Assembly (NCBI GenBank): GCA_016875955.1
Contig: VGOH01000025.1
Location: 1 to 11,420, forward strand
DNA: 11,420 nt
Direction of reading: 5' to 3'
Origin: Chloroflexota bacterium
GTDB taxonomy: Bacteria; Chloroflexota; Dehalococcoidia; Dehalococcoidales; RBG-16-60-22
Made by a program: the position numbers and the translations under genes. Below, in pieces: positions 1 to 7,034 of the stretch; positions within the stretch are counted from its first letter, which is position 1; every line of letters begins with the position of its first letter. The notes beneath the pieces are model-generated. The model searched no databases. It was not told the DNA's origin and worked only from the letters and a program-made list of their open reading frames with translations.

Positions 1-6
1 GCTAAA

Positions 7-903
7 ATGTGTAGAAATATCGGTTATTTTATTATTTTACTTCTGCTTCTGTTCATACTCTCCTCTGCTGGCTGTGCCCCGCAGGCACCGGCGCCATCCG
101 GCTCAGAACTGTCAGGCACGTTCAAGGTAATTGGTTCCAATACGGTGACCCCGCTGACCGCTGTCTGGGCGGAAGAGTTCATGAAAATGAACCCCAAGGT
201 GAACATCGCCGTTAGCGGCCCGGGCTCCGGCGTTGGCATCGCCAACTTAATAGACGGCACCACGGACATCTGTCAAGTTTCGCGGAAGATAAAACAGAGC
301 GAGATTGACCAGGCCAGGGCAAAGGGAGTGAACCCCTACGAAATTCAGGTGGCCACAGATGCCCTTTCCGTCGTGGTGCACCCGTCCAATCCGGTTTCCG
401 AGCTGACCATCGCCCAGCTTTCCGCCATCTACACCAACCAAATAACCAACTGGAAGGGAGATGGCGGCAACGCTGCGCCTATTGTCGCCATCTCCCGTGA
501 TACCAACTCCGGCACCCATGTCTTCTTCAAGGAGCACGTTGTCCAGATGGCGGGACTAAAAACCGAGAACACAGCGCTTGAGTACGGTCAGGACGTGCTC
601 TTTCTCCCCTCCACAGAGGCGGGGGTTACCGAGGTAGCCAAAAATCCGAATGCCCTCTTCTATCCCGGCCTGGGCTACTTAACCGACCAGGTCAAACCTC
701 TGGCGATAAAGAAGACCGCAGATGACCCGGGAGTTCTGCCCAGTGTGGCGACGGCTCTGGACGGCACCTATCCCGTTGCCCGCCCCCTCCTCTACTACAC
801 CAACGGCGAGCCTGCCGGCGTTATCAAGGCATTTATTGATTACTGCCTCTCTCCTGAAGGCCAGGCAAAGGTAACCGAAGCCGGCTATGTGCCACTGCAA
901 TAA
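7..903 (+). CDS. pstS: Phosphate ABC transporter, phosphate-binding lipoprotein PstS
   Basis: Extracytoplasmic receptor that binds inorganic phosphate and delivers it to the PstCAB transporter. The 298-residue product starts with a hydrophobic signal (residues 7-20) ending in a lipobox, SAGC, with the acylated Cys at position 23, so it should be membrane-anchored. A short Ala/Pro-rich linker follows. PstS-type ligand motifs are visible: GSNTV near residue 43, SGPGSGVGI near 70, TDI...SRK near 86-94, and SRDTNSGTH near 163-171, which in PstS supplies Arg, Ser and Thr contacts to phosphate. The length is normal for the lipoprotein form of the family. Only 6 bases precede the ATG, so its ribosome site and promoter are outside the window and the start rests on the signal peptide. 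It is first in a pstSCAB-phoU operon, which strongly supports phosphate rather than another anion. Confidence 0.93.
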   Translation: MCRNIGYFIILLLLLFILSSAGCAPQAPAPSGSELSGTFKVIGSNTVTPLTAVWAEEFMKMNPKVNIAVSGPGSGVGIANLIDGTTDICQVSRKIKQSEIDQARAKGVNPYEIQVATDALSVVVHPSNPVSELTIAQLSAIYTNQITNWKGDGGNAAPIVAISRDTNSGTHVFFKEHVVQMAGLKTENTALEYGQDVLFLPSTEAGVTEVAKNPNALFYPGLGYLTDQVKPLAIKKTADDPGVLPSVATALDGTYPVARPLLYYTNGEPAGVIKAFIDYCLSPEGQAKVTEAGYVPLQ

Positions 904-963
904 CGTGTGCTAGAATATTCTTAGACCCCCGATAAAACAAGCGGAAAGGAAAACATCGTTCCC

Positions 964-1905
964 ATGTTGCAGCGGGGAGCTCCATTGGCTATCGCCAGCG
1001 CTGGACTCTCCAAGAGTCTCAGGCGGCGGTGGCGTTTCAGCGAAAAACTCATCGAAAGCTTCATTCTTCTCAACGGCCTGCTGGCCATCATCGTTCTTTT
1101 AGGTGTTCTCTTTCTGCTGCTGCGCGAGGGCCTGCCCGCCTTTGCCTACACCTCCCCCTGGCAATTTTTCTTCGGCACCAGATGGTATCCGGTGTCGGAG
1201 CCGCCGACCTTTGGCATACTGTCCTTCTTTATGGCCACGCTCTGGGTCACCCTGATTGCCACGGCCATTGCCGTGCCGCTCGGCGTCGGCTGCGCCGCCT
1301 ACCTTGCTGAAGTAGCCCCGGCCAGCGTCAGAGAAACGGTCAAGCCCATTGTTGAGCTGCTGGCCGGCATTCCCTCCATCGTCATGGGGCTCATTGGCCT
1401 CCTGCTGCTATCGCCACTGGTTCAGGGCCTGTTCAACCTGAATACCGGCCTGTGCGGCCTCACCGCCGCCATCATGCTGGCCATGATGAGCCTGCCTATC
1501 ATTGTCACCGTCTCCGAGGACGCGCTGCGGGCGGTGCCAAAGGAGTTCCGGGAGGCGTCTTACGCCCTCGGGGCGACGCAATGGGAAACGGTCTGGCATG
1601 TCTGCCTTCCGGGGGCGCTTTCCGGCATTGCCGCAGCTATCATGCTCGGGGTGGGCCGCGCCATCGGTGAGACGATGACGGTGCTGATGGTCGCTGGCGG
1701 CGCTCTGGCTGTGCCCTATGCACCCACGCAGCCGATGATGCCGATGACGGCTGCCATTGCCTCCGGGATTGGCAATGCGGTACGGGGTGGCCCGCAGTAC
1801 CAGGCGTTGTTCGCCATCGCCCTGCTTCTTTTTCTCATGACATTTGCCGTCAACCTGGTCGCCGACCGGGTGCTTGAGCGCCAGAAACGGAAGTTCGCGA
1901 GGTGA
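964..1905 (+). CDS. pstC: Phosphate ABC transporter permease PstC
   Basis: One of the two membrane permeases forming the phosphate channel. The 313-residue protein has a basic N-terminal tail of about 28 residues, a first membrane helix around residues 33-52, then the 'REGLPAF' loop typical of PstC, and further helices. The cytoplasmic EAA loop that docks on the ATPase begins near residue 185 (EDALRAVP, then ALGAT) and leads into the family signature RAIGETM. It ends with a last helix and a basic tail. A purine-rich AAAGGA at 945-950 lies 13 bases before the ATG, a rather long spacing, so the exact start is less certain than the gene. It follows pstS by 60 bp, and its stop codon falls inside the ribosome binding site of pstA, suggesting translational coupling. 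Confidence 0.93.
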   Translation: MLQRGAPLAIASAGLSKSLRRRWRFSEKLIESFILLNGLLAIIVLLGVLFLLLREGLPAFAYTSPWQFFFGTRWYPVSEPPTFGILSFFMATLWVTLIATAIAVPLGVGCAAYLAEVAPASVRETVKPIVELLAGIPSIVMGLIGLLLLSPLVQGLFNLNTGLCGLTAAIMLAMMSLPIIVTVSEDALRAVPKEFREASYALGATQWETVWHVCLPGALSGIAAAIMLGVGRAIGETMTVLMVAGGALAVPYAPTQPMMPMTAAIASGIGNAVRGGPQYQALFAIALLLFLMTFAVNLVADRVLERQKRKFAR

Positions 1906-1912
1906 TTTAGGC

Positions 1913-2779
1913 TTGGCAGCTCTGACCATATCCCGAAGAGAATTAACGCAGCGCACCGCCTTCAGCCTGCTGGTGCTGGCCACGGCCATTGTGACCGTTC
2001 CGGTGCTTTTCATCATCATCTACATTGTGGTCAATGGTGCCGGCGCCCTGAGCTGGGAATTTCTGACGCAGGCGCCTTCACAGGCGGGCAAGGCCGGCGG
2101 CATATTCCCCGCCATCGTGGGCACCTTTTACCTTATGCTCGGCACCATCATCTTTTCCCTGCCGGTGGGCGTCCTGGCCGGCATTTATCTGACTGAATAC
2201 GCCCGGGCCAACTGGCTGACCCGCCTTATCAATATGGCCATTCTCAATCTGGCGGGCGTGCCCAGCATTGTCTATGGCCTTTTCGGGCTGGGCCTATTTG
2301 TGCTGGCCATGAAATTCGGCATGTCGCTGCTCGCTGCCAGCCTGACGCTGGCCTGTCAGGCACTGGCCATGACCATCACCACCTCCAGAGAAGCCGTCAT
2401 CGCCGTGCCCAGGGAATACCGTGAAGGCAGCCTTGCCATCGGCACCACCAAATGGCAGACGATACGGCATGTTATCCTGCCCCAGGCCCTGCCCGGTGTA
2501 ATCACCGGCGCCATCCTGGCCATGAGCCGTGCCGCCGGCGAGACGGCGCCGATACTGGTGGTGGGCGCCGCTTTTATCCTGCCCGGCCTGCCCACTTCAC
2601 CTTTTGACCAGTTCATGGCCCTGCCCTACCACCTTTATACCGCTGCCGCCCATGTCCCGGGCATGTCCAAGGTGACCATCTGGGGCATTGCACTGGTACT
2701 GCTGGTTGTGGTATTGTCTTTTAATTCGCTGGCGGTTTTCATCAGGATACGTGTCCGACAGCGGAGGTTCGGCTCATGA
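1913..2779 (+). CDS. pstA: Phosphate ABC transporter permease PstA
   Basis: Second permease subunit, partner of PstC. The chosen start is TTG at 1913, giving 288 residues, because a strong Shine-Dalgarno GAGGTGA (1899-1905) lies 7 bases upstream. The ATG at 1844 in the same frame would give a polar extension lying wholly within pstC and is unlikely. A first membrane helix spans roughly residues 16-40. The conserved EAA loop starts near residue 160 (REAVIAVPREYREGS, then AIGTTKW) and is followed by SRAAGETAP, the PstA equivalent of PstC's AIGET motif. Several hydrophobic helices and a short basic tail complete it. The stop overlaps the pstB start as ATGA (2776-2779), a classical coupling arrangement. 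Length and motifs are normal for the family. Confidence 0.92.
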   Translation: MAALTISRRELTQRTAFSLLVLATAIVTVPVLFIIIYIVVNGAGALSWEFLTQAPSQAGKAGGIFPAIVGTFYLMLGTIIFSLPVGVLAGIYLTEYARANWLTRLINMAILNLAGVPSIVYGLFGLGLFVLAMKFGMSLLAASLTLACQALAMTITTSREAVIAVPREYREGSLAIGTTKWQTIRHVILPQALPGVITGAILAMSRAAGETAPILVVGAAFILPGLPTSPFDQFMALPYHLYTAAAHVPGMSKVTIWGIALVLLVVVLSFNSLAVFIRIRVRQRRFGS

Positions 2780-3591
2780 ACATGAACCACGCGTTGTTAA
2801 ACAATCGAGCGGCCCACAATAATGAGACCAAGCTGAAAACGGAGCAGGTAAGCCTGTTTTACGGCACCTTTCAGGCGCTGAGAAACATATCGCTGGATAT
2901 CCGGGAAAAGGCAATCACCGCCATAATAGGCCCGTCCGGCTGCGGCAAGTCGTCTTTTCTGCGCCTTTTCAACCGCATGAACGACCTGATAATCGGGGCG
3001 CGCGTTGACGGCCGGGTGGTGATTGACGATACCAATATTTACGACCGGGATATTGACGTGGTGGAGCTCAGGAAGCGGGTGGGCATGGTCTTCCAGAAAC
3101 CGAATCCGTTCCCCATGTCCGTTCTGGAGAACGTGGCCTTCGGGCCGCGGCGACACGGTAAGAAAAATCGCCATGAACTTGAGGGCATCGTTGAGCGCAG
3201 CCTCCGCCAGGCAGCGCTGTGGGACGAGGTGAAGGACAAGCTGGGACAATCGGCGCTGGCCCTTTCCGGCGGCCAGCAGCAGCGCCTCTGCATCGCCCGC
3301 GTGCTGGCGGTTGAGCCTGAGGTCATCCTCATGGACGAGCCGTGCAGCGCCCTTGACCCCATCGCCACCCTCAGAATCGAAGACTTGATGAGGAGCCTGT
3401 CCAGCGACTATACTATCGTTATCGTCACCCACAATATGCAGCAGGCAGCGCGCGTCTCGGACATGGCTGCCTTCCTCATGATGGAAAAGGATAGGGCCGG
3501 CATACTGGTTGAATACGGCCCCACGTCCCAGATTTTCACCAACCCGCAAGACAAACGGACAGAAGACTATATTACCGGTCGGTTTGGTTAA
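2776..3591 (+). CDS. pstB: Phosphate ABC transporter ATP-binding protein PstB
   Basis: Cytoplasmic ATPase that drives phosphate import through PstC-PstA. The 271-residue protein carries all nucleotide-binding motifs in order: Walker A GPSGCGKSS at 52-60, Q-loop VFQKPNPFPMS at 105-115 (the PNPFPMS stretch is characteristic of PstB), signature LSGGQQQR at 163-170, Walker B ILMDEP at 184-189 with SALDP after it, and the switch His in VTHN at 217-220. The Ala-Arg form 'CIARVLAVEPE' is also PstB-like. A good ribosome site GGAGG (2763-2767) lies 8 bases before the ATG. A second in-frame ATG at 2782 is a possible alternative. The first ~17 residues are a non-conserved extension. It overlaps pstA by 4 bp and precedes phoU by 22 bp. 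Confidence 0.96.
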   Translation: MNMNHALLNNRAAHNNETKLKTEQVSLFYGTFQALRNISLDIREKAITAIIGPSGCGKSSFLRLFNRMNDLIIGARVDGRVVIDDTNIYDRDIDVVELRKRVGMVFQKPNPFPMSVLENVAFGPRRHGKKNRHELEGIVERSLRQAALWDEVKDKLGQSALALSGGQQQRLCIARVLAVEPEVILMDEPCSALDPIATLRIEDLMRSLSSDYTIVIVTHNMQQAARVSDMAAFLMMEKDRAGILVEYGPTSQIFTNPQDKRTEDYITGRFG

Positions 3592-3613
3592 GGGTGGCAA
3601 GGAGGTTCAGACA

Positions 3614-4282
3614 ATGGAGATACGGACCACTTTCCGCAAAAGGTTGCACGATATCCAGCAGGAACTGATGGCCATGGGCGGCATGGTGGAAAAGGCGATA
3701 AGCCTTTCCATTGAAGCCCTGAAAGAACGCGACCTCAAGCTGGCCCATCAGATAATCGCCGATGACCGTAAGATAAACGAGAAGCGTTTTGAAATTGAGG
3801 AGACCTGCATCCAGCTTATCGCCACGCAGCAGCCGATGGCGGGAGACCTGCGGACGTTAATCAGCGTGATGAGCGTCATCACGGAACTGGAGCGCATTGG
3901 CGACCACGCCGAGGGCATTGCCAAAATTGTGATTATGATTGGGGACGAGCCGCCGCTGAAACCCTTGATTGACATACCCCGTATGGCCGACAAGACCATT
4001 GACATGCTGCACCGCTGTCTGGAATCTTTCATGAACTGCGACGAAAAGATGGCCAGGTCAATTGCCGCGGAAGATGATGAAGTTGATGACCTATATGACC
4101 AGGTCTACCGGGAACTGGTCAGCTACATGGTGGAAGACCCGAAAACCATCACCCGGGCCACGCGCCTTCTCTGGGTGGCGCATAACCTGGAGCGCTGCGC
4201 CGACCGCGTGACCAATATCTGCGAGCGCGTCGTCTTCACCGTTACCGGTAAAATGTATGAGACAAACGTTTCTAAATATTAA
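3614..4282 (+). CDS. phoU: Phosphate transport regulator PhoU
   Basis: PhoU is a cytoplasmic helical protein that links the Pst transporter to the PhoR/PhoB two-component system and damps phosphate uptake. The start is ATG 3614, preceded 8 bases upstream by AAGGAGG (3599-3605). A longer frame back to 3509 would run inside pstB without a ribosome site. The 222-residue product is all-helical in character with the two repeated three-helix units of the family. Each contains the metal-binding signature: ELERIGDHAE in the first half and NLERCADRVTN in the second. Length is normal. It closes the operon, 22 bp after pstB. No phoB/phoR genes are in the window, so the sensor lies elsewhere or upstream. 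Confidence 0.94.
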   Translation: MEIRTTFRKRLHDIQQELMAMGGMVEKAISLSIEALKERDLKLAHQIIADDRKINEKRFEIEETCIQLIATQQPMAGDLRTLISVMSVITELERIGDHAEGIAKIVIMIGDEPPLKPLIDIPRMADKTIDMLHRCLESFMNCDEKMARSIAAEDDEVDDLYDQVYRELVSYMVEDPKTITRATRLLWVAHNLERCADRVTNICERVVFTVTGKMYETNVSKY

Positions 4283-4311
4283 ATCCCCATACTCTACCCA
4301 GAGAATTAGCT

Positions 4312-4317
4312 TATAAT
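4312..4317 (+). promoter_or_regulatory. Possible -10 box for a leaderless gcvT-glyA transcript
   Basis: A perfect TATAAT lies 7 bases before ATG 4325, in the 42-bp gap after phoU. RNA synthesis from such a box would begin at about 4324-4325, on the start codon itself. No convincing -35 hexamer is visible at the usual distance (best candidates near 4288-4295 are poor), and no well-spaced Shine-Dalgarno exists for either candidate ATG. The match could be chance. Confidence 0.4.
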
Positions 4318-4324
4318 GGGAGAG

Positions 4325-6997
4325 ATGAAACGTACTCCGCTTTATGACGAGCACCTCAAGCTGGGGGCGAAAATGGTGGAGTTCGGCGGCTGGGAAATGC
4401 CCCTCCACTATGCCCGGGGTATCCTCGCCGAGCACCTGGCCACCAGAAAATGCGGCGGGCTCTTTGACATCTCACATATGGGCCGGTTCCGCATCAGCGG
4501 TCGTGATGCGCTGCCCTATCTGCAATTTGTCCTGACCAGCAACGCCGCGGCGCTGCTGCCGGGAAACGCCCAGTACACCATGCTGCCCGATGAAGCGGGT
4601 GGCGCCGTGGATGACGGCTATCTTTACCGCACCAGTGAGCCGGACTATCTGCTGGTGGTTAACGCCGCCAACACGGGGCAGGACTGGCAGTGGCTTCAGA
4701 GATTTACGTCGCAGTTCTCCAGGCTGACTCTGGAAGACATTACCGACCATCTTGCCATGCTGGCACTGCAGGGACCGAAAACAAAGGCAGTGCTGGAAAC
4801 CGTCCTCGGCGATAGCATCAGAATCCCCGAGCCAATCTGGAACCATCTGACCAGCAGTGAGTTCATGAATACCTCCATTACTGTCTCCAGAACCGGATAT
4901 ACCGGCGAGCCGCTGGCTTTTGAGCTGTTCCCACCGGCTGATATCGCCGTTGCGCTGTGGCGCAGATTGCTGGACGCCGGCACTGAACATGGTATCGTGC
5001 CGGTCGGTCTGGGCGCCAGAGATACATTGAGACTGGAAGCAGGCCTGCCTCTCTACGGCCATGAACTCGGCAGCGACGCCGACGGGAAAAAGATACCCAT
5101 CTTCGCCCTGCCCGCGGCCCGCTTTGCCGTCAGCTTCAGCCCCGTCAAAGGCAAATTTGTCGGGCGTGAGGCGCTGTGGCAGCAGTTTCAGGAGGTGAAG
5201 CTCCGAAGCGAGGGCAAGCTGGATACGCCCCGGAATAAACTCCTGGTGCCCAAATCAGTCTATCTGATAGCCGTGCTGGGCGAAGGCGTGGCCAGGGAGG
5301 GCAGCCAGGTCCTAGTCAAAGACAGGAAAGCGGGCAACGTTACCAGCGGCACGGTAATACCTTACTGGAAGTATAAAGGCCACGGCACGCTGGCGGTTCC
5401 CGGCGACGAATCGGCACGGCGGACGCTCTGCGTAGCCTACCTTGATGCCGATTTATCCGAAGGTCAGAAAGTCCAGGTCGTTATTAGGGGAAACCCGGTG
5501 GACGCGGTCATCGTTGACCGGCACGTCGGCCGTGAAGCACCCCCCTATGCCCGCCCCCTGCTTGCTGACAACGCCGGAAGCAAAGCCCCGACAGAGGGCG
5601 AAAAAGCCATAGAAAAACTGGCCATCAATCTGGTGCAGAGAGCCCACGATAACACCCTCTGGCGCCAGCAGCAGACCATTAACCTGATACCGTCGGAGCA
5701 GACGGCATCACCGCTGGTGAAATTGCTGACCATCGCTGACCCATCTCACCGGTACGCCGAGCACCGCAAGGTGGAGGCGCTGGAAAACCTTGAGGCGTTC
5801 TACTATCAGGGAACGAAGTTCATCGCTGAGGTGGAAAAGGAGGTGCAGGCGCAACTGAAGCAGTTTCTTGGCTGCTCCGAAGTGGAGGCCAGGCTGGTGA
5901 GCGGGCAGATGGCCAACGCCACCACTTACAGCGGCATCATGGACTACCTGAACCGGGCCGACAGGCACACCGAGCCAAGGCGGGTTAAATACGTGATGAA
6001 CCACCACATCGGGCGGGGCGGCCACCTGAGCGCCCAGACCATGGGCGCGCTGCGAGACTTTGTCGCCATAGACCCGGTTACCGACCGATGGGCGGTGGTC
6101 AACTTCCCCGTTCTGGCCGAAAACCCGTACCAGATAGACCTCGCCCGGACCGCCGAATTTATCACCCGATACCAGCCGGAACTGTTTATCCTGGGCAAGA
6201 GCATGGTTTTATACCGCGAGCCGGTAGCGGAAATAGCCCGGCTCATCGCTGATATGAAGCCGAAGCCAATCATCATGTATGACGCTGCCCACGTTCTGGG
6301 CCTTTTCGGCCCTTACTTCCAGGAGCCACTCAAAGAAGGCGCCGATATCGTCACCGCCTCCACCCACAAGACGTTTTTCGGCACACAGCGCGGCATCATC
6401 GCCAGCAACATGAGCGAGGATTCGGATTACACTGAGCTCTGGGAGAGCATCCAGCGGCGGGCTTTCCCAGGCAGCGTCAGCAATCATCATCTCGGCACCC
6501 TGCTCGGCCTGCTCATGGCCGCCTATGAGATGAACGCTTACGGACGTGACTATCAGCGTCAGGTGATGGCCAATGCCAGGGCCTTCGCCCGGGCGCTGAA
6601 GGAACGGGGACTTCATGTTGAAGGCGACCCCGCGGTCGGCTTCACCGAGACGCACCAGGTCCTTTTACGCGTTGGTTACGCCCGCGGCGTGGAGATGGCG
6701 GAACGATTGGAGCAGAACAATATCATCGTCAACTTCCAGGCGCTGCCCGACGACGAGGCCTTCACCGCCAGCAGCGGCCTGAGGACCGGTACCCAGGAAA
6801 TGACCCGATTCGGCATGAAGGAGCCTGACTTCGCCGAGCTGGCCGACTACATGGCAGCGGTCATCCTGAAAGAAAAGAACGTCGCCGATGATGTCGCCCG
6901 CTTCCGGCAGAGGTTCACCACCATGCAATATTGCCTGCCCGAAAAAAAGGCCAGGCCCCTTGTTGAAAAACTGCTGGGTGGCCTGTTAAAATCTTAA
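4325..6997 (+). CDS. Fusion: aminomethyltransferase (GcvT) + serine hydroxymethyltransferase-like (GlyA)
   Basis: A single 890-residue frame contains two enzymes. Residues 1 to about 410 are a glycine-cleavage T-protein: TPLYDEH and FGGWEMPLHY at the start, FDISHM at 47-52, the folate-site aspartates in GAVDDGY (D96, D97), ALQGPK at 147, TGYTGE at 190, GLGARDTLRLEAG around R232, and a C-terminal GcvT barrel with VTSGTV. From about residue 426 a PLP fold-type I enzyme follows: YAE with E479, GGHLS, DAAHVLGL (D653), STHKT with the PLP lysine K682, and GLRTGT (R820), matching the usual SHMT catalytic set. GcvT would release methylene-THF from glycine, and GlyA would use it to make serine. ATG 4316 is an alternative start, but family proteins begin at the MKRTPLY equivalent. 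The SHMT half differs from typical SHMT in the region after YAE. No gcvH or gcvP is nearby. Confidence 0.9.
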   Translation: MKRTPLYDEHLKLGAKMVEFGGWEMPLHYARGILAEHLATRKCGGLFDISHMGRFRISGRDALPYLQFVLTSNAAALLPGNAQYTMLPDEAGGAVDDGYLYRTSEPDYLLVVNAANTGQDWQWLQRFTSQFSRLTLEDITDHLAMLALQGPKTKAVLETVLGDSIRIPEPIWNHLTSSEFMNTSITVSRTGYTGEPLAFELFPPADIAVALWRRLLDAGTEHGIVPVGLGARDTLRLEAGLPLYGHELGSDADGKKIPIFALPAARFAVSFSPVKGKFVGREALWQQFQEVKLRSEGKLDTPRNKLLVPKSVYLIAVLGEGVAREGSQVLVKDRKAGNVTSGTVIPYWKYKGHGTLAVPGDESARRTLCVAYLDADLSEGQKVQVVIRGNPVDAVIVDRHVGREAPPYARPLLADNAGSKAPTEGEKAIEKLAINLVQRAHDNTLWRQQQTINLIPSEQTASPLVKLLTIADPSHRYAEHRKVEALENLEAFYYQGTKFIAEVEKEVQAQLKQFLGCSEVEARLVSGQMANATTYSGIMDYLNRADRHTEPRRVKYVMNHHIGRGGHLSAQTMGALRDFVAIDPVTDRWAVVNFPVLAENPYQIDLARTAEFITRYQPELFILGKSMVLYREPVAEIARLIADMKPKPIIMYDAAHVLGLFGPYFQEPLKEGADIVTASTHKTFFGTQRGIIASNMSEDSDYTELWESIQRRAFPGSVSNHHLGTLLGLLMAAYEMNAYGRDYQRQVMANARAFARALKERGLHVEGDPAVGFTETHQVLLRVGYARGVEMAERLEQNNIIVNFQALPDDEAFTASSGLRTGTQEMTRFGMKEPDFAELADYMAAVILKEKNVADDVARFRQRFTTMQYCLPEKKARPLVEKLLGGLLKS

Positions 6998-7034
6998 GAC
7001 TGTTGCCCGAGAAAAATTAAAGAGGTGATTGCCA

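Noticed and set aside
1408..2019. Long minus-strand open frame of 203 codons across pstC/pstA, and similar antisense frames elsewhere
   Set aside because: They lie opposite well-supported genes, have low-complexity composition and no family motifs, and are expected by chance in GC-rich DNA.
6942..6948. A7 run near the end of the fusion gene, considered as a frameshift site
   Set aside because: The reading frame continues with family-like sequence to a normal stop, and there is no sign of an alternative product.
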